Assembly (NCBI RefSeq): GCF_009846885.1
Contig: NZ_WUWM01000021.1
Coordinates: 62,001-126,000, forward strand
Length of the DNA: 64,000 nt
Reading direction: 5' to 3'
Origin: Paenibacillus puerhi
Lineage (GTDB): Bacteria; Bacillota; Bacilli; Paenibacillales; NBRC-103111
In this document: positions 9,172 to 19,447 of the stretch, in pieces
Numbering within the stretch: position 1 is the stretch's first letter
How the letters are laid out: the number at the start of each line of letters is the position of its first letter
Made by a program: the position numbers and the translations under genes
Notes under the pieces: generated by a model
What the model was told of the DNA's origin: nothing
Seen by the model: the letters and a program-made list of their open reading frames with translations, nothing else
Databases searched by the model: none

Positions 9172-12100
9172 ATGAAGATCAAAAAATGGTTGCCAAAAGT
9201 AATTAGCTGCTGCTTAGTTCTCGCATTAGCTAGTCCTGTTACTTATCCGGTTAAAGCCGAGCAATTGGAGAGAGCGAACCTCCGAGACTTGACAGGCCAT
9301 TGGGCACAAGCAGCAGTCGAAGAAATGAATAAGTCGGGACTCATGAACGGTTACGAAGATGGCTCATTTAAGCCGAATCAACCAATTAGTCGTGCAGAAT
9401 TTATCACGGTATTAGATCGGATATTTGGTTTCAATGGTAACACAAGTACAAAGTTCAAGGATGTTTCACCCGATGATTGGTATTACTCAACAATAACGAG
9501 TGCTGTAGGTTCTGGCATCATGAACGGGATTGCCGAAGATGAGATGAAGCCGAATGCGTTCATTACGAGGGAAGACGCTGCCGTTGTTCTAGATCGTGCG
9601 TTTCAGCTATCATCCGATCTAGAAGCGGATTCAGCGCTCACGTCGTTCCTGGATCAGGGTGAGATTGCCGTCTACGCGAAGAAAGCGCTTACTAATTTGG
9701 TGGGTGGACATGTATTTACAGGTTATAATGGCATGTTGGACCCTAAAAAGCTGTTGACTCGTGCAGAATCGGCGACTCTTTTATCCAAAATGGTTGCGGA
9801 TTTGATTTCACAACCTGAGGAATTTGATAAGCGTGAGGTAAATGGGAATGTCATTATCCGATCAACTGGTGTGATACTGAAACACACTGTCATTCATGGC
9901 AATTTGATTTTGGCAGAAGGTATTCAGGAAGGCGATGTTACACTTGATGGGATCACCGTTACAGGTAGTACCATCATCCAAGGTGGTGGAAGCCACTCGG
10001 TGAAAGTGAAAAACTCGAAACTCAACCATGTGAACTTGAAAAAGAGAAGCTCTCCTGTGCGAGTTGTCATTGAGGATGGCAGTGAAGTTAAAGACCTTTC
10101 GATTGATAAACCTGCCATCTTGGAGGTGTCACAAGGAAATGTGATTGAGCAAGTTACAGTTGGCGAAGAGGCATCGAATTCTCTACTTACAAATAAAGGA
10201 TCGATTAAGAAACTGACAATTAAGGCGAATGTGATTAAGCTGAATGGGGAAGAGCGAGGAAAGGGAGAGATTAACCTAGTACCCAAAGATCCTAGCTTAG
10301 TTATAGGGCCTTCAGTGGTGGATATGCCTGTCTCCAATGAACAAGAGCAAGACCTACAGGACGAACAAGCAGTTCCATCGACGACCATCCCAGACCAGAA
10401 ATGGCAGCTTGTTTGGCAGGATGAGTTTAATGAACCCGAACTGGATACGTCCAAATGGACACCGCAAGATACCGGAGTTGTCTACAATCATGAACTCGAA
10501 TATTATCATCCCAACAATGCCTCTATCGTGAAAGATGGCAAACGAAGTGTTTTACGTATAGAAGCTAGAAAGGAGCGGCACGAAAATAGTGAATACACAT
10601 CCGGTAAGCTTATTTCACGTAACAAGGGTGATTGGACCTATGGCAAAATGGTTGTGCGCGCGAAGCTGCCTGTCCAACAGGGGATGTGGCCTGCAATATG
10701 GATGATGCCAACGGACGAAGCTCATTATGGTGGATGGCCGGCTTCTGGGGAAATCGATATTATGGAGCTTATCGGCGGGGTAAATAAAAATCGCGTCTAT
10801 GGGACACTGCACTTTGACAGTATTCAACCAGATGGTTCGCATGGCTCAGATCAGGGCACCTTTGAGCTGCCTTCGTACCAATCGTTTTCAGATGCCTACC
10901 ATGATTTTCAAATGGAGTGGTTACCCGGCTCGATTCGATTCTACGTCGATGGTCAGCTCTATCACGAAGTTAATGATTGGAAAACGAGAGGGCCTGGCCA
11001 ACCTGCGGATTATACCTATCCAGCGCCTTTTGATCGCCCTTTCTACATGATTCTTAATCTAGCTGTTGGTGGAGATTGGCCAGGAGCACCGAAGAGTGAC
11101 TTCGTGTCCGATCAGATGGATGTTGATTTTGTTCGTGTCTATCAGTATAAAGATCTGAATGATCTTCCAGACATTACAGGCAATCCGCCTGAACCAGTTC
11201 AGAAGCGTGCCCCGCATATAGATGGGAATTACATTTATAACGAGAAATTTACAGAAGGATCGGACGAACAAGGAATGCCCAATAATTGGAAATATATTGA
11301 AAATGCGAATGGGAACGGTTATGTATCTATTGAAGATGATGTCTTGAAAGGGAAAGTTGCCAAGCTTACCATCACTCAGCCTGGTGATGAAATTTACTCC
11401 ATACAGTTAACACAGCTGCCAATGTATATTGTAAAGGGGAAAAAATACAAGGTTCGTTTTGATGCCAAAGCAGATGCAAACCGGACGATGATGTCGAAGG
11501 TCAATCAGTTTGGAAAAAGTTGGAAAAATTATTCAGGTGAACAAATCTTGTCGTTAACGACGGAATGGCAAAGCTTTGAATATACGTTCGATATGTTGAA
11601 TAGCACGGACAATAACGCAAGGTTCGAGTTTAATTTAGGAAAAAATTCTACTACAACGTATTTTGCAAACGTAAGTCTTCAGGAAATCGGAGACGCGACT
11701 CCCCTGCCAGATGAGGAAATTCATAACGGAGCCTTGGCGGATGGGAATCTCATCTATAATGGCACTTTTGATCAAGGGAAGAATCGTTTAGCGTTTTGGA
11801 GTTCTGATATTACGCCAGATGCACATGCACAGATTAGCACGAATAATTTCCTTATGTTCCCTATCATGGAACGGCAACTCGTTGTACAAGTGGATGGGGC
11901 TGGTGTGCAAAATGAATCTGTTAGCGTCCGTCAATCGGGTTTACACCTAGAGAAAAATTCAGAATATGGTCTTTCATTTCAAGCCAAATCTGATGTCCCA
12001 CGTCGTATATCCATTGATCTTGCAAGCACAAGTGAGAATCCAATCCAGATTTTCGGCGGTGGTTCCTTTGATTTAGGTACGGAATTGCAAATGTTTTCAA

Positions 12101-13557
12101 CGGATATTTCGATTGGAGAAGGCTCATCTGTGGTAGAATCCGAGCTTAAGCTGCTCTTTGGCAATACCACGGGTACAGTGTATGTGGACAATGTTCGCTT
12201 AGTGAAACGTGGTCAGCCCCACAATATTAACGGATATGCACACATATCGGCAGCAGATGCGTGGGAAATGAAAGGTCTGCAGCTGGAAAACTCCAGCGAG
12301 GGTGGTAAGAATATCAGTTATATGGATGAAGGTGATCTGCTGCAATATAAGCTGATTCCCGCAAACGCGGCTGATTATGTTGTGACAGCAAGAGTAGCTA
12401 GTGGCGTAGATGATGCTCTTATACGTTTTCATGTCAAGGACGGATCAGGCACGACGATTGTTCAGTCTGAGTACGCATTAGGTAATACTGGTGGTTGGCA
12501 GCAGTATAAAACCATTACATTTGATTCTTTCTCCCTTGCAGCAGGCCAACCTTACTACGTAGAATTTGAAGGCAGGAATTACAATATGCTGTGGCTGGAT
12601 CTCTCTGCCAACAAAATCATGAATGGCGGCATGGCAGTTGATACCAGTCATTGGAATCTTATCTCCGGCATCGATTCTACGATCCAACATTCTAATGAAG
12701 GAGAATTGGTCGTGTTTCTCCCTGGTACAGGAACTGAATGGTGGGATCATCAGTTGCAGCAGACGAATCTACTCATCGAGATGGGGAAAACTTATCGTCT
12801 TGAAGTGGACGCAAGAGCTTCGGTGCCTAGACCATTGCAGCTAGTCGTTTCTAAAAGCAGTGGAGAGTACACGAAATATTTGAACGAAGAGGTTCAACTT
12901 GGTACAACATCATCGCACTACATATATACATTTACAATGAATGAACCAACAGATTCGCTGGCCTTACTTACATTTGGTCTAGGTAAACCCGGAGCTTTAG
13001 CTGTTAATCATACGATTGTATTTGATAACATTCGGTTATATGAGGTCAACCAAGCCGCGGAAATAGGGGGACAGCCCACCCAAGTTAATTTGATACAGAA
13101 CGGTAGTTTTACACATGGGACTTCGGGTTGGTTTACGTATGCAGCGGGTGATGCCAGTCAAATGTCTGCTGCTGTTCAAAACGGGAAGCTGCAAACCTCA
13201 ATTGGCAGCGTGGGGGATAACCCATGGGACCGTCAATTGATTCAAGAAGGGTTTGCAATTCAGCAAGGATATCGCTATACCTTGAGTTTTAAAGCCAAAG
13301 CGGATACAACTCGAAAGATGGGACTTGGCATCGGATGGGTAGATGTTGCAGCAAATTATGCATGGCATGGCTACTTTGGACAGCAGGTGGACTTATCTAC
13401 AGAAGAAGCAACCTATTCTTTCACCTTCGACGCAACATCCGAAAGCTATTTGCAATCGCGTATTACGTTTGATATGGGGAATATATCTGGAGGTAATGCA
13501 GGGAATACCAGAATTACGATTTCAGATGTTAGTTTGATGAATGTGGGACCGCTATAG
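9172..13557 (+). CDS. S-layer-anchored GH16 beta-1,3-glucanase (laminarinase), Lic16A-like
   Basis: This 1461-residue secreted surface enzyme cuts beta-1,3(-1,4)-glucans. The domain order is: signal peptide (1-30); three SLH repeats (about 36-88, 98-150, 160-212), which bind pyruvylated secondary cell-wall polymer; a beta-helix-like CBM54 region (about 218-375); a GH16 catalytic domain (about 410-660) with [11 protein letters not shown], nucleophile E527 and acid/base E532; then carbohydrate-binding modules of CBM4_9 style at about 684-840, 860-1013, 1147-1293 and 1306-1461, with a CBM6-like module at about 1021-1145. The order matches the known Clostridium thermocellum Lic16A plan. It is the last gene of the importer operon, so polymer cutting at the surface is linked to uptake. 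The stop is followed within about 35 bases by a sigK remnant. Confidence 0.95.
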   Translation: MKIKKWLPKVISCCLVLALASPVTYPVKAEQLERANLRDLTGHWAQAAVEEMNKSGLMNGYEDGSFKPNQPISRAEFITVLDRIFGFNGNTSTKFKDVSPDDWYYSTITSAVGSGIMNGIAEDEMKPNAFITREDAAVVLDRAFQLSSDLEADSALTSFLDQGEIAVYAKKALTNLVGGHVFTGYNGMLDPKKLLTRAESATLLSKMVADLISQPEEFDKREVNGNVIIRSTGVILKHTVIHGNLILAEGIQEGDVTLDGITVTGSTIIQGGGSHSVKVKNSKLNHVNLKKRSSPVRVVIEDGSEVKDLSIDKPAILEVSQGNVIEQVTVGEEASNSLLTNKGSIKKLTIKANVIKLNGEERGKGEINLVPKDPSLVIGPSVVDMPVSNEQEQDLQDEQAVPSTTIPDQKWQLVWQDEFNEPELDTSKWTPQDTGVVYNHELEYYHPNNASIVKDGKRSVLRIEARKERHENSEYTSGKLISRNKGDWTYGKMVVRAKLPVQQGMWPAIWMMPTDEAHYGGWPASGEIDIMELIGGVNKNRVYGTLHFDSIQPDGSHGSDQGTFELPSYQSFSDAYHDFQMEWLPGSIRFYVDGQLYHEVNDWKTRGPGQPADYTYPAPFDRPFYMILNLAVGGDWPGAPKSDFVSDQMDVDFVRVYQYKDLNDLPDITGNPPEPVQKRAPHIDGNYIYNEKFTEGSDEQGMPNNWKYIENANGNGYVSIEDDVLKGKVAKLTITQPGDEIYSIQLTQLPMYIVKGKKYKVRFDAKADANRTMMSKVNQFGKSWKNYSGEQILSLTTEWQSFEYTFDMLNSTDNNARFEFNLGKNSTTTYFANVSLQEIGDATPLPDEEIHNGALADGNLIYNGTFDQGKNRLAFWSSDITPDAHAQISTNNFLMFPIMERQLVVQVDGAGVQNESVSVRQSGLHLEKNSEYGLSFQAKSDVPRRISIDLASTSENPIQIFGGGSFDLGTELQMFSTDISIGEGSSVVESELKLLFGNTTGTVYVDNVRLVKRGQPHNINGYAHISAADAWEMKGLQLENSSEGGKNISYMDEGDLLQYKLIPANAADYVVTARVASGVDDALIRFHVKDGSGTTIVQSEYALGNTGGWQQYKTITFDSFSLAAGQPYYVEFEGRNYNMLWLDLSANKIMNGGMAVDTSHWNLISGIDSTIQHSNEGELVVFLPGTGTEWWDHQLQQTNLLIEMGKTYRLEVDARASVPRPLQLVVSKSSGEYTKYLNEEVQLGTTSSHYIYTFTMNEPTDSLALLTFGLGKPGALAVNHTIVFDNIRLYEVNQAAEIGGQPTQVNLIQNGSFTHGTSGWFTYAAGDASQMSAAVQNGKLQTSIGSVGDNPWDRQLIQEGFAIQQGYRYTLSFKAKADTTRKMGLGIGWVDVAANYAWHGYFGQQVDLSTEEATYSFTFDATSESYLQSRITFDMGNISGGNAGNTRITISDVSLMNVGPL

Positions 13558-13589
13558 TGGGGGAATGTATCTAGATAAAGATTTTACCT

Positions 13590-14157
13590 TGCTTCGTGTA
13601 CACAACCTCAAAAAATTTGATAATACGGGGGAAGATCTGGAGGATCTGATATCTATAGGCACGATCGGCCTGATCAAAGCCATCGAATCGTTCTCGCCGG
13701 ATAAGGGGACGAAGTTGGCCACATTCGCGGCGCGTTGCATCGAGAATGAAATTCTGATGCACTTGCGGTCGCTTAAAAAGACAAAAAAGGATGTCTCGCT
13801 TCATGACCCACGTAGCAAATGATACATTGCTAGGCTCGATGAATCATTTGCTACAGCGGTACGGACAAGGAGGGAAATGAGATTTCATTGATCGATATTC
13901 TCGGCTCGGACGCCGATGAAGTCGCGGATAAGGTGCAGCTCAAGATTGAGAAGTCGAAGATCTATAAGAATCTGGATATCTTGGATGAGCGTGAGCGGGA
14001 GGTTGTTGTCGGCCGCTTTGGGCTTGAGACTGGCGGAGAGGAGCGGACTCAGCGGGAGATTGCGAAGGAGCTGGGGATTAGCCGCTCCTATGTGTCGCGG
14101 ATTGAGAAAAGGGCGCTCATGAAGCTGTATCATGAGTTTTATAAGGCGAAGCGGTGA
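13590..14157 (+). pseudogene. sigK: Broken sigK (sporulation sigma-K) copy A
   Basis: Reading-frame pieces spell most of sigma-K. Region 2 is present ([20 protein letters not shown], then [20 protein letters not shown]), and after an interruption the rest follows, including region 4 with its helix-turn-helix ([20 protein letters not shown]). The N-terminus is missing and small deletions mark the start, where [10 protein letters not shown] stands for the usual longer LRLVAHIVKKFD. Inside the codons for HDP/GTDKEG a 46-bp palindromic insertion introduces a stop. This is the same part of sigK that skin elements interrupt in other spore formers. The 3' part (13888-14157) is still open with intact codons. 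It is not expected to give a working sigma factor; a complete sigK probably exists elsewhere. It is paired with copy B at 30506-30840. Confidence 0.88.
13811..13856 (+). repeat. 46-bp palindromic insertion in sigK copy A
   Basis: Between the codons for HDP and the bases CGGTACGGAC lies a 46-bp segment with perfect 12-bp arms, GTAGCAAATGAT (13812-13823) and ATCATTTGCTAC (13843-13854), around a 19-base centre. The identical segment sits at the same codon in sigK copy B (30609-30654). It could be a recombinase attachment site, a miniature insertion or the scar of a lost skin-like element. Confidence 0.8.
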
Positions 14158-14189
14158 TTAATATAAGTACAAATCCATAAAAACAATCA

Positions 14190-14940
14190 TGACTTTCTGT
14201 CGCATCCACGGGCATCTACTGGAAACCCGTATACAACATCCTGGAAGGGTACTTCAACATTGCTCTGGCAAATGCCCAGAGAATCAAGCCGGGAAGCAAG
14301 ACCGATGTCAATGACGCCGGGTGGATTGCCAGACTCTTACGTGTCGGTCTCATTGAAAAAAGCTTCGTGCCAGCGGAAGACCTCCGAGAACTCCGCGACT
14401 TGACCCGACTTCGCAAGAAACGGGTCGGCAACTCGGCACGGTCATTCGGATGTATTCGGCGTGCGGGCCGCAATCTATTAGCGCGTCTGATGGAGCAGGG
14501 TTATGTAGATGCCGATGACATCGAGCATCGGGTACACGGCAACATCAAACGGAATGTAAAGCGCGTGGCGGGCTCCTTGTTCGGTACGCTGAATACCCAT
14601 CAAATGCTCATGATCCGCAACTGCTGGGAACATATTGCTTTTCTGGAGCAATCCATGGCTGCTCTTGATGCCGAAATAGGAGCTCATCTGAAACCGTACG
14701 AAGAAGCTCTTACGCTGATTCAAACCATTCCGGGCGTAAGTGATGTGACGGCTTCAGCGCTTATTGCCGAGGTTGGCGTCGATATGGATCAATTTCCGAC
14801 AGCCGATCATCTGGCTTCTTGGGCAGGTATCGCTGCGGCCTGGGCCGCAACCAAATGTCGAGCGTACACGGTGCAGACGAACGGGGGCAATGGCTACCAG
14901 GTAGACGCGGCGGCGGCCAAGTTCGCCAAAATAGTTCCCG
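14190..14940 (+). pseudogene. IS110-family transposase remnant
   Basis: One frame from about 14190 encodes the middle and C-terminal parts of an IS110/IS116/IS902 transposase: KPGSKTDVNDAGWIARLLRVG (the DVNDA acidic motif of the DEDD domain), ELRDLTRLRKKR, then the Transposase_20 part IPGVSDVTASALIAEVGVDM and FPTADHLASWAGI. The N-terminus with the first catalytic Asp is absent, and after about 14830 the frame loses family similarity and runs into the 3' end of the convergent LacI-family gene. It is therefore truncated at both ends and inactive. It marks a recombination point beside sigK copy A. Confidence 0.85.
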
Positions 14941-14941
14941 T

Positions 14942-15961
14942 TTATTGGAACGACTCTGTCGAGGATGTCCGGCGGATCATCAGCTCCGGTTCTACCATAA
15001 TAGAACTTGACTGAAGCTGATGTTTCATTAAATCGAATAGCATGAGTGCGGCCAACAGTCCTATTTTCTCTTTATCCTGCCGAATGGTGGACAGGGGGGG
15101 ATCCATATATTTGCATGCTTCGATATCATCGCATCCAATAATCGCGATATCACCCGGAATAGCAAGCCTCTTTTCCTTCAGTGCCCGCATAGCCCCGATT
15201 GCCAATTGGTCAGAAGCCGCAAATAAAGCGCGCGGAAGATGTCCCTGGGTCATCATTTCCCTCATTGCAACGAAACCGCTCGTTTCAAAAAAGTCGCTTC
15301 CATACTTGAACCAATCTTTGTTAACCGATAAACCAAAGTTTTGCATAGCCTGTATGAGACAATTCTCACGCAGTTTGGAAATCAAGCTGTGGGTCCCTAA
15401 AAAGCCAACTTCTTTGTAACCTTGCAAGTAGAAATGCTCAACAACTTTGTAGGCCATCTTCGCATTATCTGTCATAATATACCCTGAATTAGGGCCTGTC
15501 AGTTCAAGGTCGATGCCGATACACGGAATATCACTGTGATCTAGATCCGTGATGCATGGTTCAAGTTCGTCGCCGGAAATCAGAATACAGCCATCCACTG
15601 AGAAATGCTTGCACCTTGTAAGATAATCTTCGCCTGAATGGTGAAATTTTTCATTCGAGAAGAAAATCAAATCATAGCCGAGAAGGCCGATACGTTTTTT
15701 GAACGCATTAATCACATCGATAAAGAAAAGATGGTTAAATTCGGCATTAATTTTTCCGGCATAAATAACACCGATTAGATTGGAATTTTTGGACACAGCA
15801 GACTTGTTAGAAATGGAAGATTGGTAGCCGTTTTCTTGAATAATTTTGAGAACCTTTTGTTTGGTTTCTTCACTGACTTCATTATAATTGTTTAAAATTT
15901 TAGAAACGGTAGAAACCGATACCCCGGCAAGTTTAGCAATTGTATTCATGGTAACTTTCAA
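14942..15961 (-). CDS. LacI-family transcriptional regulator
   Basis: The DNA-binding repressor or activator (339 residues from this start) has the N-terminal LacI helix-turn-helix (TIAKLAGVSVSTVSKILNNY, hinge with QENGYQ) and a periplasmic-binding-like effector domain with typical FAASDQLAIGAMRALKE and IGCDDIEACKYMDPPLSTIRQ. The TTG at 15961 is preferred because GAGGTG ends 6 bases before it; the GTG at 15970 overlaps that site. The gene is divergent from the biosynthetic cluster, with a 545-base AT-rich gap between, so it may control the cluster or its own promoter. Its ligand would normally be a sugar or nucleoside. The last codons abut the IS110 remnant, but the C-terminus looks complete. 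Confidence 0.92.
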   Translation of the reverse strand: MKVTMNTIAKLAGVSVSTVSKILNNYNEVSEETKQKVLKIIQENGYQSSISNKSAVSKNSNLIGVIYAGKINAEFNHLFFIDVINAFKKRIGLLGYDLIFFSNEKFHHSGEDYLTRCKHFSVDGCILISGDELEPCITDLDHSDIPCIGIDLELTGPNSGYIMTDNAKMAYKVVEHFYLQGYKEVGFLGTHSLISKLRENCLIQAMQNFGLSVNKDWFKYGSDFFETSGFVAMREMMTQGHLPRALFAASDQLAIGAMRALKEKRLAIPGDIAIIGCDDIEACKYMDPPLSTIRQDKEKIGLLAALMLFDLMKHQLQSSSIMVEPELMIRRTSSTESFQ

Positions 15962-16163
15962 TGGTTTCACCTCGTCTTACCAGCGGTTTAAAGATATAAT
16001 TTTGTAACCTCATAATAACATAATGGAAATTATCGTCAATAAAAGATTGAAGGACGAAAAATGAAATAGTTCAGTTTTTCATAAAAGAAGAAACCGATGC
16101 ATGTAGTTTTGAAAGTTTTGAATACAATCAGGTTGTTCCTAAAGGTAGACATCTCCGTTTTCT

Positions 16164-16299
16164 AAAATTTTCGTTAATATCTTTGAAAATCCTGATTTAT
16201 ACACCATATTTCGGAAAATTTATGGTTTTAATTGGAATATTATATTTACAAAATGGAAAACTTGGGAGATAATATTTGTAATTAAACGAAAATTTTCGT
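16164..16299 (+). promoter_or_regulatory. Repeated AAAATTTTCGT motif with a perfect palindrome, possible operator
   Basis: AAAATTTTCGT occurs at 16164-16174 and again at 16289-16299; the second copy completes the perfect 14-bp palindrome ACGAAAATTTTCGT (16286-16299). The motifs lie between the divergent LacI-family gene and the first cluster gene. Paired palindromic sites at such a place suggest binding by the neighbouring regulator, though LacI sites usually have a central CG rather than AT, so the link is only a suggestion. Confidence 0.35.
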
Positions 16300-16334
16300 G
16301 TTAAACGCTTGTGGCCTTCGACTAAGGAGTTGCA

Positions 16335-16470
16335 TAAAGAGAATTCAGGCAAATGCGTTGCCCATCCACCAGATATCGCACATAGGATGCAGAAATACCG
16401 GCAGTAATAGCGCGATCCAGCATGGCGGTGATGTTAACAGGTGCTCCATGCGATGAACGCTCTCGCGACT
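16335..16470 (-). pseudogene. Transposase fragment (IS4/DDE type), decayed
   Basis: On the minus strand one frame reads APVNITAMLDRAITAGISASYV followed by a degraded stretch. This resembles the part of IS4/ISL-type DDE transposases that precedes the second catalytic Asp (usually ...AGI.A.YVL.DSWF). The Asp-Ser-Trp motif itself is not preserved. It is short, lacks both ends and is inactive. It adds to the evidence for repeated insertions at this border of the biosynthetic cluster. Confidence 0.5.
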
Positions 16471-16506
16471 CAGTGTTAAAAATCGTCGCCAAGCGTAATT
16501 TTTTCT

Positions 16507-19146
16507 GTGAAACGGAGGACAGGAGGTACTGCCATATTTACTAATTTGGAGAATGTTACCGTATACCTGAATAAGGGTCCTGTTCGTTTAAACGCGGCAT
16601 ATATTTTAGGGCCGATACAAAATCCAGGAGAGAACGATCGTTTCAATTTAGATTTGCGTCATATTTTTATGAAAGACCGTGTATTACTAGGGGATAAAAT
16701 CCCGGTGGAATTCGTAAATAGCCAAGCTTGCGAATGCCGTTTTCATCACAAAATCGATCAACGTTCAGCAGAATTGGATTTGTCTGAATATCAAATTGAG
16801 GAAAATGAGAGATTATTCCTGATATCAAATATTAGGAGCGAAGAAGCAAAGGAAGTTTGTTTTCGACCAATTGATATCATTGGGAAAATATGGGTCAACG
16901 GTGAAGTCGTGTATAATCATACGGGTCCATTCCGGTTACAGCTAAATCGTGGAGACAACGTGGTTGTTATTGAATACGCTGAGCTTCGCAAAACGTATTC
17001 TATTCGAATCAGCGAAACGGACTACGATCTTTCCTTGTCCAAAGAATTGATTGAAGAGTACATGGATCGTTGGATTCGTAATCGCGTTTATGTTGTTTGT
17101 GAGAGCGTTTATGCAGTAAATCTCGATATTCATATGTTTTATCTCATGACTTGCGATTGGATTAAGGTTTCCAAAGGCACTCCCGTTTCAGTGGTTGTGA
17201 AAAATGACGATGGCAAGATTTTGGACTGTTTTGAAGTAAGCATTGGCCAAAAGAATGCTTATCAATTTGCAAATGTAAAAAAAGATACGAATAACATGCT
17301 TCATTTCGAAATGAAGTATAGGGATATGGAAGGGCAACTCCATGAATTGCGGCATGTCATATTGGTTCATCCGCTTACCGGGCTGATCGAATCCTTAGAG
17401 AAACAGATCGCTTTACTTAGGGATGAAAGTAAGTTAAAGGAAGAGGATCAGCTTCAACTTGACGGACTTAAGCAAGGTATAGAAGCTATACATGAATTGA
17501 AACCAGGTTTCCTGACCGAGAAAGAATTGCGAATTGTGAAGGAATACAAGACGCTCTTTAGTCAAGCCTGTGAAAAGATAAAACAAGGTCAAAGCTATCG
17601 GGACGCCATCATTGAACAAAAAGTGGGAGACGGATTTTTTTGTTCAAAATTAGATGATAGTCTGGAACGGTATACGGTTTTGTTGCCAGAAAATTATTCC
17701 GATCAAAAGAAGTATCCCCTTGTGGTCTTATTGCCAGTAGGTCGCTATGAGCTTGAGCTTTCCGCTTTTCGCGATCTGTTCTTTGACCAGTTGAATGAGG
17801 AAGTCATTCTCGCAACCTATTCATGCCGAGGGGTAGTCATGGGCAGCTATATCGGCGAAGCCGCCTTTTTAGAAGGACTCGAAATCATGAAACAGCGATT
17901 TCAGATTGATGAGGACCGAATATATCTCTCTGGTTACTCGAACGGTGCTTACGCGGCATGGGCTTTAGCCCAAGCATATCCTGATCAATTTGCCGGTATT
18001 GCTGCCTATGCCGGGGCCGCTGATCCTGACAAACTTAAGAATCTAATGAACATCTCTATTCTAAACGTATGTGGTGATGAAGATTATCTGATCGATACGG
18101 CTTACATCCGGCAGACGAATATTTTAAGTGGTTTCAAATATAAAGGCATGCTGGAACCGAGGTCTAACCATTGGGACACAAAATACTTTCATCATCATCT
18201 TTCAAGCATTAGGTGGCTGCTGCAGCATAAAAGAGAAGCCGCCCCCAAACAAATATATTTCCGGACGGAAAAAGCCCGTCATCGAGTGTGCCATTGGATT
18301 GAAATAACAGAATTTGCTGATGGAAAGCTCTTTAGCGAAATCGCTGCAGAAATCATCGGTGATACAATTGTGCGCATACACACCCAACATATTAGAGAAT
18401 TTGAAGTGACACTTCCGGACTATGTAAACCATACATACGTGAAATTGATCATAGATGACCAAATCACAGTTTTGGAACATCGAAAGCAAAGTCGATTGCG
18501 ATTTAGGAAAAAGTCGGATGCCTTTGAGTTACAGCAAGAACGGATATCTTGGAGGCGCGAACAAAATTCAAGCATGGGTATGGGAATTTTGGATATATAT
18601 ATGGATCGATTAAAAATTGTCGTTCCGGATCACTATTCCTCCGCAGAAGAGGAATTGAGCATCGTGAAAGTGGCGAATGCTTATGCCAAGCCGAAGACAG
18701 CCGGTTGGGATCCGAACATCTATGTTCAATATCCGATTCTGCCATCCAAACAGTTAACGAAACAAGATCTGGACCATTGTAATTTGATTTGCATCGGTTC
18801 CAGGGTCAGGGATCATGTCTTTCTATCAAAAATCCAAAGCCAGTTACGAATCAAGCTCTTCGAAGATGGCTATTCAAGCAATGATCGATTTACGGAAGGC
18901 CATTATTGTGTGCAATTTATCCAGGCTAATCCCATGAATCCAAAAAAGAAGATTTTGGTCATCTTCTCGAACCATCCGCCGTATTTTAACAAAAATATTT
19001 ATACAAGAAAGATGATAGTTCCCATATATGCAAGTGGAATTCATCCATATTTGAATAAGGAGGTGATCATGTTTAGCGGTAGCTTAAAGGGATCGCAACT
19101 AGAAGTTCTCGAGAGTGAAATCCATACAATGTTCCAGGATTCATGA
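16507..19146 (+). CDS. Large cytoplasmic alpha/beta-hydrolase (esterase-like), first gene of the biosynthetic cluster
   Basis: The predicted protein is about 870-879 residues without signal peptide or membrane segments. The middle part (about 385-590) is an alpha/beta-hydrolase of the esterase/PHB-depolymerase/feruloyl-esterase kind: LPENYSDQKKYPLVVLLP, the nucleophile elbow GYSNGA with S478, an acidic residue in CGDEDYLID and a histidine in SNHWDTKYFHHH. The N-terminal 380 residues and C-terminal 270 residues resemble no family I can name; the segment around 285-340 is charged and helical. Start: GTG 16507 opens the frame, but AGGAGGT (16521-16527) lies inside it, so a rarer start after it (for example ATA 16534) is possible. 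It heads a run of same-strand genes with an acyl carrier protein 37 bases downstream, so a thioesterase, acyl-transfer or deprotection role is possible. Confidence 0.75.
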   Translation: MKRRTGGTAIFTNLENVTVYLNKGPVRLNAAYILGPIQNPGENDRFNLDLRHIFMKDRVLLGDKIPVEFVNSQACECRFHHKIDQRSAELDLSEYQIEENERLFLISNIRSEEAKEVCFRPIDIIGKIWVNGEVVYNHTGPFRLQLNRGDNVVVIEYAELRKTYSIRISETDYDLSLSKELIEEYMDRWIRNRVYVVCESVYAVNLDIHMFYLMTCDWIKVSKGTPVSVVVKNDDGKILDCFEVSIGQKNAYQFANVKKDTNNMLHFEMKYRDMEGQLHELRHVILVHPLTGLIESLEKQIALLRDESKLKEEDQLQLDGLKQGIEAIHELKPGFLTEKELRIVKEYKTLFSQACEKIKQGQSYRDAIIEQKVGDGFFCSKLDDSLERYTVLLPENYSDQKKYPLVVLLPVGRYELELSAFRDLFFDQLNEEVILATYSCRGVVMGSYIGEAAFLEGLEIMKQRFQIDEDRIYLSGYSNGAYAAWALAQAYPDQFAGIAAYAGAADPDKLKNLMNISILNVCGDEDYLIDTAYIRQTNILSGFKYKGMLEPRSNHWDTKYFHHHLSSIRWLLQHKREAAPKQIYFRTEKARHRVCHWIEITEFADGKLFSEIAAEIIGDTIVRIHTQHIREFEVTLPDYVNHTYVKLIIDDQITVLEHRKQSRLRFRKKSDAFELQQERISWRREQNSSMGMGILDIYMDRLKIVVPDHYSSAEEELSIVKVANAYAKPKTAGWDPNIYVQYPILPSKQLTKQDLDHCNLICIGSRVRDHVFLSKIQSQLRIKLFEDGYSSNDRFTEGHYCVQFIQANPMNPKKKILVIFSNHPPYFNKNIYTRKMIVPIYASGIHPYLNKEVIMFSGSLKGSQLEVLESEIHTMFQDS

Positions 19147-19183
19147 AGTGAACGATGATCAACATTTTATGAGGAGTGAAATT

Positions 19184-19447
19184 ATGAAGGAAAGAATCGT
19201 TCAAATGATCAGTGAGATTAAAAACGATCCGACATTATTAAGTACCTTAAACGGCGAGTCCAGCATTTTGCACAATTCAGGAATGGAATCCCTGCAAATC
19301 GTTCATTTTATTTTGCAGGTGGAGGACGAATTCGGATGCGAAATTAATTTCGATGAGTTTGATATGGAAAATTTGGGATCGATTGATGCTTTTTGTGAGT
19401 ATATCCGGCGTAACACTTTCGAATTAAATCAGAAAGCTCAACAATGA
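19184..19447 (+). CDS. Acyl carrier protein 1 (BtrI-like)
   Basis: The carrier protein has 87 residues. The helix-II motif reads SGMESLQIVHFILQVEDEFG, so the phosphopantetheine site is S36 in ESL rather than the standard DSL; the following residues fit the ACP fold (EDEFGCEINFDEFDMENLGSIDAFCEYI). A GAGGAG site precedes ATG 19184; an upstream in-frame start at 19115 overlaps the hydrolase gene and is rejected. The stop overlaps the start of the ATP-grasp gene (ATGA), so the two are translationally coupled, which suggests that this ACP is the substrate of that ligase, as BtrI is of BtrJ in butirosin assembly. It is a stand-alone ACP, not part of fatty-acid synthesis by context. Confidence 0.9.
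   Translation: MKERIVQMISEIKNDPTLLSTLNGESSILHNSGMESLQIVHFILQVEDEFGCEINFDEFDMENLGSIDAFCEYIRRNTFELNQKAQQ

Larger units (their letters stand above)
15971..16506. other. Intergenic region between the LacI gene and the biosynthetic cluster
   Basis: These 536 bases hold an AT-rich first part with repeated AAAATTTTCGT motifs (16164-16299) and a GC-richer second part with a decayed transposase fragment on the minus strand (about 16335-16470). The cluster promoter is probably in the AT-rich part, but no unambiguous -35/-10 pair could be picked. Confidence 0.5.

Noticed and set aside
13541..13822. Reading 13541-13822 as a small intact sigma-factor-like gene
   Set aside because: The ATG lies within the laminarinase codons without a ribosome-binding site, and the frame is a truncated sigK with internal deletions and an insertion-derived stop.
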